From JABLTI01 sp035528035 (GTDB lineage Archaea > Asgardarchaeota > Heimdallarchaeia > JABLTI01), in NCBI GenBank assembly GCA_035528035.1, contig DATKZI010000044.1, forward strand, positions 51,917 to 115,916: DNA of 64,000 nt, in the 5' to 3' direction. Shown here piece after piece: positions 17,639 to 25,887 of this stretch (position 1 is its first letter; the number at the start of each line of letters is the position of its first letter). Position numbers and translations under genes: made by a program. The notes below the pieces were generated by a model. It searched no databases and had not been told where the DNA came from. It saw only the letters and a program-made list of their open reading frames with translations.

Positions 17639-18694
17639 ATGGATGATGAATATTATAGTATTATTGAATTTGATACTAGGATAGCTCCAGATGAAGCTCT
17701 TGAAGAATTCTTTTCTTTACTAGATTCTTTATATCGAGAAGTTGAAAAGGAGGACCCATTCCCATCCAATGAGTTAAGAAAAAACGAATTTAGAGATCCT
17801 TATCCTTTTTATGATATTTTTTGGTGGTTAGTAAGAACAAATCAAAAAATCATTGGTTTTGGAATGATTTCATTCAATAATAAAAATTCCCCGGATTATA
17901 GTGTAAACAAACATCTTGCTCGTGCTTCAATTAAAATTCATAAAGATTACAGGCATAGAGGGATTGGTACCGAATTAGCTAAAATTCTTGTCAAGAAAGC
18001 AGAAAATTATGGCAACATTACTACTATTCAAAGCAATACTGTTCAGGATTCAGGCAAGAGATTTTCTGAGAAATTAGGTGGGATTTTAGCTAATGAAAGT
18101 AGTGAAAAACGATGCAAAATTGAGGAAATTGATTGGTCATTAATGAATAACTGGAAAGAAAAAGGTGAAGAGCTCACTCAAAAAGAAGGTATTCATATAG
18201 ATATTTTTCAAAAATGCCCTGAAGAAATAATTGATGAATTTTGTAAAGTATATACTGAGATTAATAATCAACAACCAAGAGGGAATTCAGAATCTCGACA
18301 TATTGTTACCCCAGAAATAAGAAGATTACAAGAACAAAGATATAAAGAAAAGAATGTAGAATGGCAAACAATAATTGCTCGAGTTAAGAAAGAATCAATA
18401 ATAGGTCTAACAGAAATTATTTATGATCCAGAAATGTCATACAAAATAGAACAAGAGCTTACGGGAGTTTTAGATAACTATAGAGGTAAAGGATTAGGAA
18501 AATGGCTCAAAGCGGAAATGTTGTATATCATTCTAAAAGAATACCCTGAAGTTAAATATATTCAAACTGGTAATGCAGTAACAAATGATTCAATGATTTC
18601 AATAAATATTAAAATAGGTTTTAGAGAAAATCAAAAGAAGACTCTTTATAAGTTTAATATTAATCAATTAAAACAGAAATTAAAAACACTTTAA
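17639..18694 (+). CDS. Tandem GNAT-family acetyltransferase
   Basis: 351 residues with two GNAT folds. The first has the acetyl-CoA pyrophosphate loop HRGIGTELAK (about 110-120); the second has RGKGLGKWLKAEM (about 282-294) followed by a C-terminal strand NIKIGF, as in many N-acetyltransferases. Tandem GNATs are known in mycothiol-synthase-like and antibiotic-modifying enzymes, but nothing here fixes the substrate. The gene stands alone, 156 bp from its upstream neighbour and 117 bp before the MBL-fold gene. No strong ribosome binding site is visible. Confidence 0.85.
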   Translation: MDDEYYSIIEFDTRIAPDEALEEFFSLLDSLYREVEKEDPFPSNELRKNEFRDPYPFYDIFWWLVRTNQKIIGFGMISFNNKNSPDYSVNKHLARASIKIHKDYRHRGIGTELAKILVKKAENYGNITTIQSNTVQDSGKRFSEKLGGILANESSEKRCKIEEIDWSLMNNWKEKGEELTQKEGIHIDIFQKCPEEIIDEFCKVYTEINNQQPRGNSESRHIVTPEIRRLQEQRYKEKNVEWQTIIARVKKESIIGLTEIIYDPEMSYKIEQELTGVLDNYRGKGLGKWLKAEMLYIILKEYPEVKYIQTGNAVTNDSMISINIKIGFRENQKKTLYKFNINQLKQKLKTL

Positions 18695-18811
18695 AAATTT
18701 ATCAAAAAATAATCGTTAAGCCAATCTTAGAAAATTATAAAATGCTTGTTTCTATATAAAACCTAAGAATAATTTAGAGAGAAAATCAACAAATTCTAAT
18801 GAGGAAGAAAG

Positions 18812-19645
18812 ATGAACATTAAGAAAGTTACTGAAAATGTTTACGCAATAGATGATGGAAGTACAAGAGGGAATGTCGCTGCTTATGTTTTACCATCTCA
18901 AATATTAGCAATTGATTCTGGAATGCATCTACCTATTTTGAAATCATTTAGAGAAAAACTTGAAGCAGATACCGGGAAAAAATTCACAACCCTTATTATA
19001 ACACATACACATGGCGATCATGTTTTTGGTAATAAAATATACAAAGATTGCCAAATTATTGCTTCTAAAAAAACAAATGAACGTATGGAAGAAAATTCCA
19101 AAATTGATTGGACACCTGAAAAAATAGAAGAATGGAAAAAAACAGCTGAAGACCCAACTGCACTAGAAGGAGTAGAAATAATTTTACCATCTTTAACATT
19201 TAAAGATGAGTTTTTGATTGAGGATCAAAATATTACCGTGAAAGTCAAAAATACTGGTGGTCACACAGATGGTTCTTCTTATGTTTACTGCTCAAATTAT
19301 AAAGTTTTAACAGCAGGCGATAATCTCTTTAATGATAGTTTTCCATGGGGTGGGGATAAATCAGCCAATCCAATCAAGTGGATCGCAGCTCTTAAAGAAT
19401 ATCTTTCATTAGATATTGAGCATTTTATACCAGGACATGGTAATGTTAGTGGAAAAGATAAAATACAAGAGTTCTTAGCCTATCTTGAGAAAGTTACCAA
19501 GTTAATGACAAAAATGATTGCTGAGAATAAATCAGATGATGAGATTATTAAAGAAGCTAATTTAATCAGCTATCACCCACCACGAAGAGAACAATGGAAA
19601 GAGCTAACCCTTAAGAAATGGCTTGAAGTCCTTAAAGAGAAATGA
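18812..19645 (+). CDS. MBL-fold metallo-hydrolase
   Basis: 277 residues with GAGGAA 7 nt before the ATG. The metallo-beta-lactamase metal ligands are present: THTHGDH (the HxHxDH motif), GGHTDGS, AGDNLF and PGHGN. The protein is cytosolic, with no signal peptide. The family includes glyoxalase II, lactonases and other hydrolases; the substrate cannot be told. A long helical C-terminal region follows the last ligand. It is followed 102 bp later by the alpha/beta hydrolase on the same strand. Confidence 0.9.
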   Translation: MNIKKVTENVYAIDDGSTRGNVAAYVLPSQILAIDSGMHLPILKSFREKLEADTGKKFTTLIITHTHGDHVFGNKIYKDCQIIASKKTNERMEENSKIDWTPEKIEEWKKTAEDPTALEGVEIILPSLTFKDEFLIEDQNITVKVKNTGGHTDGSSYVYCSNYKVLTAGDNLFNDSFPWGGDKSANPIKWIAALKEYLSLDIEHFIPGHGNVSGKDKIQEFLAYLEKVTKLMTKMIAENKSDDEIIKEANLISYHPPRREQWKELTLKKWLEVLKEK

Positions 19646-19747
19646 GGTTTCTTATTTAATTGAGAAAAAATATTACGTTTAAATAAGAACGTATTTATTC
19701 ATTTCTTCTTTTTATTTATAATATTGAAAAAAAATTATGTGATTCAA

Positions 19748-20635
19748 ATGACAATTTCAACAATTAAGACTAATGGGATTAATATTAGAGTTCTGGAACT
19801 CAAGAACGATAGCAATGAAACAATTGTTTTTCTTCATTATGGCGGTGCTACTTTAGGTGTTTGGAATGGTGTTATCCCCTACTTTAAAGACAATTATCAT
19901 ATAATTGCTCAAGATTTGAGATGTCATGGATTTACAGACAAACCTTTAGATAAATGTCATATTGATGATATGGCTAAAGATTTAGCAGGAATACTAGATA
20001 AATTAGGAGTGGAGAAAACTAAGATTGTTGGTAGTTCTATGGGTGCTGATGTAGCTATTAGTTTTGCAGCAAACTATCCACAACGTGTGAATTGTTTAGT
20101 TTTAGATGGTGGTTTATACGATATTGTTGGATCAGATAGCAAAGACCAAATATTAACAGAGGAAGAAATTGAAAAAGCAAAGAATGATTTGAAACAACGA
20201 ATACTTAGTCGTCCTCGAGAATTTTTTGAGACTCGAGAAGGATACATAACCAAAAACAAAGAAGGATGGGAGAAATATTTTCCTTGGTCAGAAATAATTA
20301 AGAAAGCTACAGAAGATGAAATAACTAAAGAGAATGGAAAATTTACATCACCACAATCTTCTGAGGAAGTCTGGGCATATATTGAACCTCTATATAATGT
20401 ACGTTTTATTAATTACTTCAAAAAAATAACTTGCCCTATTCTTTGGTTACCAGATGAAAAAGAAAAAGACCATGAGGTAGTTATTAGAAATTTGAAAAAA
20501 TTTTCTCAAAAATTAAAATATTGTAAAATAGTAACCTTGGAAGGATCAGTACACGCTTATACCTGTTTATTACGACCCAAGGAATTTAGTGAAGAAATCC
20601 TTCAATTTTATGATGAAATAAAAGGTAAAAAATAA
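19748..20635 (+). CDS. Alpha/beta hydrolase
   Basis: 295 residues from the ATG at 19748; an in-frame TTG at 19724 would add eight residues. It has an alpha/beta-hydrolase fold with oxyanion region LHYGGATLGVW, nucleophile elbow VGSSMGADVA (the central Ser), a candidate acid in LPDEKEKDHE and the C-terminal catalytic His in EGSVHAYT. A short lid lies between (about 130-190). The substrate is unknown; esterase, lactonase or C-C hydrolase are all possible. It ends eight bases before the convergent nadB stop, with a small AATAAT/ATTATT hairpin between the stops. Confidence 0.88.
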   Translation: MTISTIKTNGINIRVLELKNDSNETIVFLHYGGATLGVWNGVIPYFKDNYHIIAQDLRCHGFTDKPLDKCHIDDMAKDLAGILDKLGVEKTKIVGSSMGADVAISFAANYPQRVNCLVLDGGLYDIVGSDSKDQILTEEEIEKAKNDLKQRILSRPREFFETREGYITKNKEGWEKYFPWSEIIKKATEDEITKENGKFTSPQSSEEVWAYIEPLYNVRFINYFKKITCPILWLPDEKEKDHEVVIRNLKKFSQKLKYCKIVTLEGSVHAYTCLLRPKEFSEEILQFYDEIKGKK

Positions 20636-20643
20636 TCCTTTTA

Positions 20644-22248
20644 TTATTCACTTATTTTTCCATTTACTGGTACACGATCTACCATAGATATTTGAAGTTC
20701 AGTATTATACAGTTGTTTATCCAAATCCACGTTATCTATTGAATAATGAACTCCTCTACTTTCTCTTCTACCTTTAGCACATCTAATAATTAATTCTGCT
20801 ACTTGCGCTAAGTTTCTGAGGTCAAGTAAATGAGGATGTATTTTGAAATCCCAATAGAATTGATTAATTTCTTTCATGACTAATTCCAAACGATTACCTG
20901 CTCGAATTAACCTATTATCTGAACGAACAATACCAACATAGTTCCACATAAAACGACGAATTTCATCCCAGTTTTGTTTTACAAGAACCATCTCATCAGG
21001 ATCTTCAGCCATTCCTGGATCCCAATAAGGAAATGGTTGTTTAGAAGGAACACCATTATTCATACATAATGTAGCACCCATTATAGAAGCTTTATCTGCA
21101 CAAACTAAACCTTCCAACAAGGAGTTGCTTGCTAACCTATTTGCTCCATGAAAACCTGTACAAGCAACTTCACCGATTGCTAGGAGATTTTTTACATTAT
21201 TTTCACCAGAAATAGTTGCCTTCACACCACCTATTGTGTAATGAGCAGCAGGAACAACTGGTATTGGTTGAGAAGTGATATCAATACCGTATGTTAAACA
21301 TTTTTCATAGATCATTGGAAATCTATCTTTTATAAAACTAGGATCTTTATGTGTAATATCAAGATAAACACAATCAGCGCCAGTACTCTTTAATTCGGCA
21401 TCAATTGATCGAGAAACAATATCACGAGGAGCTAATTCTTTTTTAGGATGATATTTTTCCATGAAACGAATGCCATTCCGGTCAATCAGTTTCGCTCCTT
21501 CTCCCCGCATTGCTTCGGTAATAAGGAAAGCTTTAGCATGTGGATGATATAAACTTGTAGGATGGAATTGGATGAACTCCATATTAATAATTCTCGCTCC
21601 AGCACGGTAAGCCATAGCTATTCCATCACCAGTACATACATCGGGATTACTTGTAACAAGAAATACTTTACCTGCTCCACCAGTTGCTAAAGTTGTTACA
21701 CTTGCTTGAAAGTTAGTAATTAGACCTGATACTTTGTTTAGAACATAAGCACCTAAACAAATATTCTTATCAACAAAAAGATTGATAGCTACATGATTTT
21801 CATATATGGTAATATTCTTTTCATTTTTAACAGCTTTAATTAATTTGGATTCAATTTCCGAACCAGTATGATCATCAGCATGGAGTACTCGTCTGTACGA
21901 ATGACCACCTTCTAATCCAAATTCAAGGTCACCACCTTTATGATTAAATTTAACATCATAATCATCAATCAATTCTTGTACTAGAATAGGTCCGGATTTA
22001 CAAATTTCCAAAACAACATCTTCCCTACACAGACCTGCACCAGCATTTATTGTATCACGAACATGAGCTTCCACAGAATCTTTTTTATCAAAAACAGCAG
22101 CAATTCCCCCTTGAGCATAAGAGGTTGCGCAATCATTTATTTTATCTTTAGTAATCAGAGCAACTGATCCATACTTTGCCACTTTTAATGCATAACTTAA
22201 ACCGCTGATACCTGTACCAATAACAAGAAAGTCCGTGGAAATTCTCAA
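20644..22248 (-). CDS. nadB: L-aspartate oxidase
   Basis: 534 residues, a normal length for NadB, which oxidises L-aspartate to iminoaspartate with FAD in de novo NAD synthesis. It has the dinucleotide-binding VIGTGISGLSYALK at the N-terminus, SYAQGGIAA, the EFIQFHPTSLY active-site stretch, GEVACTGFHGANRLASNSL near the flavin and a C-terminal helical domain. The start is a TTG at 22248 with GGTGA 6-7 nt upstream. nadA and nadC are not in the window. The close relatives fumarate reductase and succinate dehydrogenase flavoproteins are less likely given the NadB-type SYAQGGIA motif. Confidence 0.92.
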   Translation of the reverse strand: MRISTDFLVIGTGISGLSYALKVAKYGSVALITKDKINDCATSYAQGGIAAVFDKKDSVEAHVRDTINAGAGLCREDVVLEICKSGPILVQELIDDYDVKFNHKGGDLEFGLEGGHSYRRVLHADDHTGSEIESKLIKAVKNEKNITIYENHVAINLFVDKNICLGAYVLNKVSGLITNFQASVTTLATGGAGKVFLVTSNPDVCTGDGIAMAYRAGARIINMEFIQFHPTSLYHPHAKAFLITEAMRGEGAKLIDRNGIRFMEKYHPKKELAPRDIVSRSIDAELKSTGADCVYLDITHKDPSFIKDRFPMIYEKCLTYGIDITSQPIPVVPAAHYTIGGVKATISGENNVKNLLAIGEVACTGFHGANRLASNSLLEGLVCADKASIMGATLCMNNGVPSKQPFPYWDPGMAEDPDEMVLVKQNWDEIRRFMWNYVGIVRSDNRLIRAGNRLELVMKEINQFYWDFKIHPHLLDLRNLAQVAELIIRCAKGRRESRGVHYSIDNVDLDKQLYNTELQISMVDRVPVNGKISE

Positions 22249-22293
22249 ATAAAGTCACCTTGTATTAATAAAGCCATTTTAATCCTTTATTTC

Positions 22294-23040
22294 TTAAATC
22301 TTTGCTTGGTTAATGTTTACCTCTTCGGTGTCTATTACGGATTTATTGCTCCTAAGAGCTGTGTGTAGGTGTTTAAACATACCTATTGAAATTAAACCAA
22401 ACAATACTGCTTCTGCATAGATTAAAATTGTATGACCTAGAATTCTGATATTCCAATTTATTCGATTTGGAAGAGTTGTACCAATAGCAGTTGCAATTGC
22501 AAAAATTACAAAAAAGCTTACTAATGACAAAAAAATGTAACCCTGAAATTTAGAAAATTGTTTATCTAAGAAGATAGCCAAGGTAAGAATAATTGCTGCA
22601 ACACAAAGTATTGGTGCAGCTGAATAGATTAATTTGTTGTGCAAGTCAGTATTAACATCCCAAGGATTAAAAGCAATAGCTATGTAAAGTATTGAACTTA
22701 AGATCCCAATAATTGAACCTATAATTGTCAAGATAAAAGAGGATTTCTTATTTCTTACTTCAAAAGGCAAGTTGCAGAAATAATAGATCTGGGAAATACC
22801 CATTATAGTTATAGCAATGACAAAAAAAGTTTGAGAAATAGTATTGTCTTCTCCATTAATAGCAATATTTCTTCCTAAATCACTAACAAAAGTATTCAAA
22901 AGATCAAATCCCACTGTGGATTGATCGAATCTTGATCCTCCTGGATAATAAAAAATTGCTAAACTTAATAATATGAGAAAAAGGAATAAACACGTTGAAG
23001 TAAAAATGAATATTGTTTTCCTAATAATCTTCCAGTTCAT
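22294..23040 (-). CDS. DUF998-like multipass membrane protein
   Basis: 248 residues with about six hydrophobic segments and GGAG 9 nt before the ATG. The short periplasmic-side motif YYPGGSRFDQSTVGFD followed by SDLGRN is characteristic of the DUF998-like membrane family, whose function is unknown. The C-terminus is short and soluble. It is 46 bp downstream of a decayed paralogue on the same strand, so the pair arose by tandem duplication and this copy is the intact one. Confidence 0.75.
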   Translation of the reverse strand: MNWKIIRKTIFIFTSTCLFLFLILLSLAIFYYPGGSRFDQSTVGFDLLNTFVSDLGRNIAINGEDNTISQTFFVIAITIMGISQIYYFCNLPFEVRNKKSSFILTIIGSIIGILSSILYIAIAFNPWDVNTDLHNKLIYSAAPILCVAAIILTLAIFLDKQFSKFQGYIFLSLVSFFVIFAIATAIGTTLPNRINWNIRILGHTILIYAEAVLFGLISIGMFKHLHTALRSNKSVIDTEEVNINQAKI

Positions 23041-23086
23041 CTTTTAATCTCCGAAGTATCTTATGATTAATATCTTATCTATTAAA

Positions 23087-23776
23087 TTAATCTATTTTAA
23101 TTTCAGTAGTGTTCTTCCTTATTACGAAATAAGAAGCTAATGATTGTATTGCAAAAATAATTATCTGAATATAAACAATTATTTTTTGACTTATTGCTTG
23201 TAAGGTTAAATTTGATAAGGGACCCGATGACCCTCCACCAAAAAGTATGATTATATATACTAATGAAAGAACTGAACAAGTGATGAATAACCAAGCATAT
23301 ACATTAGGGTAAGATGATGTATAAAAAATAGCAATCAAATAAAAAATCAATGCTATGAACGTTCCAATAAAAGCAATAAAAGTAAATGTTCCGTGGGCAA
23401 CATTATTTAGGTCCAAAGAAACAAATCCCAATAGAATATAACCTAACCCAGCAACAATACCACTTAATGTTCCAAGTCTACTTAACCAAATAGTTTTTTT
23501 ATTTTCTTTAAACAACGGAAGAACAAAGAGAAATACCTTCAATTGTTAGAGCAGTAACAAACAATGAACGACTTGCAAGATTAGAAGTACCTGAAAAGGC
23601 AATGATTCTTCCTAAATCACTGAAGAAATTTGTGAAGAAAAGATACCCAACTGTTGTGGGATCACTTTCAATCCCTCCAGGATAAACTAACATTGCAATG
23701 GTGGTCAAAATTAAAAATGAGATATTACACACAAAGGTTGCTAAGAAAATTGTTTTTGAGTTTTTATGAGATTCAT
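23087..23776 (-). pseudogene. Decayed DUF998-like membrane protein, frameshifted paralogue of the next gene
   Basis: Two overlapping frames (23508-23732 and 23087-23542) together match the intact paralogue end to end: YPGGIESDPTTVGY and SDLGRII in the first, the remaining membrane segments in the second. A one-base shift near 23525-23540 (after GIS, into FVLPLF) splits them. A second shift near the start is suggested because the likely original ATG (23776) is out of frame with the conserved KTIF segment. Two lesions argue for a true pseudogene rather than one sequencing error. Confidence 0.7.
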
Positions 23777-23833
23777 TGTATCCCTTCTAATTTTCTGATT
23801 GCTTATCATTAATAAATTTAAGACTTTGGAAGA

Positions 23834-23854
23834 ATTTAGAAATATTTTCTAAAT
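23834..23854. promoter_or_regulatory. 21-bp palindrome upstream of the DUF998-like pair
   Basis: ATTTAGAAA and TTTCTAAAT form perfect 9-bp arms around TAT. It lies 58 bp upstream of the presumed original start of the decayed gene, in the right place for an operator. In AT-rich DNA a chance palindrome is possible. Confidence 0.4.
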
Positions 23855-24010
23855 ATAGTTTATTTCTTCAAATTTGAATAGTAGAAAAATAAAAATTCAC
23901 TTTATTTATAATTATTGGTTTTATCAAATTTTGTTCTATTAATTTGTTAATACTTGTAATCCTAACCAAAAATCAAGTTATACAAATGACAATCTATAAT
24001 AAGAATTTGG

Positions 24011-24116
24011 TTGCGTGGATGCATCCCTTTGAGAGCTCCACGCAAAACAGGAGATAGTCTTTATTTAAAAGGCGTGTTAATGGCACAACACGCAAAGTTA
24101 CTTTATCCATTCTCCT
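24011..24116. ncRNA. Candidate structured RNA: two GC-richer hairpins plus an enclosing helix
   Basis: Within a 416-bp gene-free stretch (23777-24192), TTGCGTGGA (24011-24019) pairs perfectly with TCCACGCAA (24037-24045), extendable by GC/GC past a bulge. GCGTGTT (24072-24078) pairs with AACACGC (24087-24093). AGGAGA (24049-24054) can pair with TCTCCT (24111-24116) and would enclose the second hairpin. These are the most GC-rich bases in the gap. It lies 3' of the FKBP gene on the minus strand, so it could be a 3' UTR structure or a stand-alone small RNA. The rest of the gap holds only AT-rich sequence and the 21-bp palindrome. The strand is unknown. Confidence 0.45.
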
Positions 24117-24192
24117 ATAAAAACTTCTTGTAATCGTTTTTATGTTATCAAGTAAATAAAATAACTAAAAAAAGAGAAAATAGGAATTATTG

Positions 24193-24522
24193 TTATTTGA
24201 TTTTTAACAATTCGACTTCAAAAATTAATGTTGAATTTGGGGGAATTAAACCATTACCTACATTACGACTACCATAAGCTAGTTCAGGGGGAATTGTTAG
24301 TTTTCGTTTACCACCAATTTTCATGGTGAGAACACCTTGATCCCAACCTTTTATTACTTGTCCAAGACCTATCTGAAAATCAAAAGGTTGTTTCCTATCT
24401 ACTGAACTATCAAATTTCTTTCCGTTTGTCAACCAACCAGTATAGTGAACAGTAACTTTATCGCCTTTTTTGGGGTTTGGACCTGTTCCTATTTTAATCT
24501 CATCAATTATCAATTCTGCCAT
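24193..24522 (-). CDS. FKBP-type peptidyl-prolyl cis-trans isomerase
   Basis: 109 residues from the ATG at 24522, with GAGGAA about 7-8 nt upstream; the in-frame TTG at 24537 overlaps that site. It is a single short FKBP domain without the insert-in-flap domain of the long archaeal SlyD-like forms: KKGDKVTVHYTGWLTNGKKF, FQIGLGQVIKGWDQG, IPPELAYGSR and a C-terminal LIFEVELLKI strand. This minimal form resembles eukaryotic and bacterial FKBP12. It should be cytosolic and speed up proline isomerisation during folding. Confidence 0.95.
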   Translation of the reverse strand: MAELIIDEIKIGTGPNPKKGDKVTVHYTGWLTNGKKFDSSVDRKQPFDFQIGLGQVIKGWDQGVLTMKIGGKRKLTIPPELAYGSRNVGNGLIPPNSTLIFEVELLKIK

Positions 24523-24621
24523 TGTATTGTTCCTCAATATAATGTCTGTATAATTTATACTTCTATGATTAATAAATCTAAAGTATTAGAAAAAAAAGAA
24601 AAAAGGATTCCTTTCATAAGT

Positions 24622-25743
24622 CTATAATTGTGTGAAGGAATCAACTGTTTTTTGATCTAAGCGTTTTATAACTTCAACAAAAAGATCAATACATTTCTCA
24701 ACATCACCTAAGTCAAGAATACCATAATGGGAATGAATGTGTCTTGTCGATATACCAAAAACCAAGCTTGGACAACCAGCACCAGTTTGATGCATTACTC
24801 CAGCATCTGTGCCACCTCGCCCGAGGATTGAATGTTGAACTTTTATTCCTTTCTCTTTAGCTATATCTAAAACGAAGTATCTTAGTTGAGGATTTGCTAA
24901 CATAGAACCATCAGCAGCTAAAATAGAAGGACCACCAGACAAAACAGAAGGAGCATCAGTATTTTTAACGCCAGGAACATCACCAGCAATATCAACCTCT
25001 AAAGCAAAACCAATATCTGGTTGAATTAATTGAGCTGATGTACGAGCTCCTCTCAAACCTACTTCTTCCTGAACAGTAGCTACTCCATAAACTTGATTTG
25101 GATGTTCAATTTTTTCATTCTTTAGTCTTTTTAGAACTTCTGCAATGATAAAAGTACCAATACGATCATCAAACGCTTTACCTATCGCTAAAGTAACTGG
25201 TTGTTCTTTTGCTTTACCACCATTTTCATCTTTTATAAGTTGAGTCCTCTTAAGAGTCTCAAATTTTGCATAAGGTACAACCGGATCACCAATTTCTAAA
25301 CCAAGAGCTTCAACTTCTTTTTTACTTTTACAAGCAACATCGATAAACATATTCGCTTTAGTAACAACTTTTGTGCGCTCTTCCTCAGCAAGAACATGAG
25401 GTGGTTTTGAGCAAATGATACCCATAATTTTAGTTCCATCTCGAATGCGAATCTCTACTCTTTGTCCTAAAAGGACTTGATCCCACCATCCACCAAGTTG
25501 ATTGAATGTAAGAAAACCTTCACTATTGATTCCAGTTATAATAAAACCAATTTCATCAATATGACCAGCGATCATAATTTTTGGTCCCTTAGTTCCTTTT
25601 TTGAAAATAACGGACCCAGTTTTATCTTGCAAGACTTCGTCAGCATATGGTGTGATATAATCTTTCACCATTAAAGCGACCTCACGTTCATATCCTGATG
25701 GACCAAAAGCATTTGTCCATTTTTCTAATTCTTTAATGTCCAT
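24622..25743 (-). CDS. M42 family metallopeptidase (TET-like aminopeptidase)
   Basis: 373 residues from the ATG at 25743. It is a co-catalytic di-metal aminopeptidase of family M42: AGHIDEIGF (first metal His and Asp), AFDDRIG (bridging Asp), VQEEVGLRGA (catalytic Glu pair), EVDIAGD (metal Asp) and HSHYGILDLGD (final His). The beta-barrel dimerisation domain lies between the first two motifs. Members form dodecameric tetrahedral particles that trim peptides left by the proteasome; specificity (Glu/Asp, Leu or Lys) cannot be read here. It is divergent from the TPR-roadblock gene. Confidence 0.93.
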   Translation of the reverse strand: MDIKELEKWTNAFGPSGYEREVALMVKDYITPYADEVLQDKTGSVIFKKGTKGPKIMIAGHIDEIGFIITGINSEGFLTFNQLGGWWDQVLLGQRVEIRIRDGTKIMGIICSKPPHVLAEEERTKVVTKANMFIDVACKSKKEVEALGLEIGDPVVPYAKFETLKRTQLIKDENGGKAKEQPVTLAIGKAFDDRIGTFIIAEVLKRLKNEKIEHPNQVYGVATVQEEVGLRGARTSAQLIQPDIGFALEVDIAGDVPGVKNTDAPSVLSGGPSILAADGSMLANPQLRYFVLDIAKEKGIKVQHSILGRGGTDAGVMHQTGAGCPSLVFGISTRHIHSHYGILDLGDVEKCIDLFVEVIKRLDQKTVDSFTQL

Positions 25744-25887
25744 TTTCAAAATGATACACCTAAAAATTGTTAATTTCTTTCAATGAAATTTAAATATTTA
25801 ATTAATTTTAAATCTTTTTGATTAATTGTTAATTAATTTTGTCATATAAAAAAGTCTTTTATCTAAGTTTCGCTTAATTCTTGTACT

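Noticed and set aside
18812..20635. MBL-fold hydrolase and alpha/beta hydrolase as a quorum-quenching or beta-lactamase unit
   Set aside because: Both families are too broad and neither shows a substrate-specific motif; only adjacency supports it.
23994..24110. 38-codon minus-strand frame over the tandem hairpins
   Set aside because: It has a GGAG almost touching the ATG and no protein-like character; the base pairing of the region explains its sequence better.
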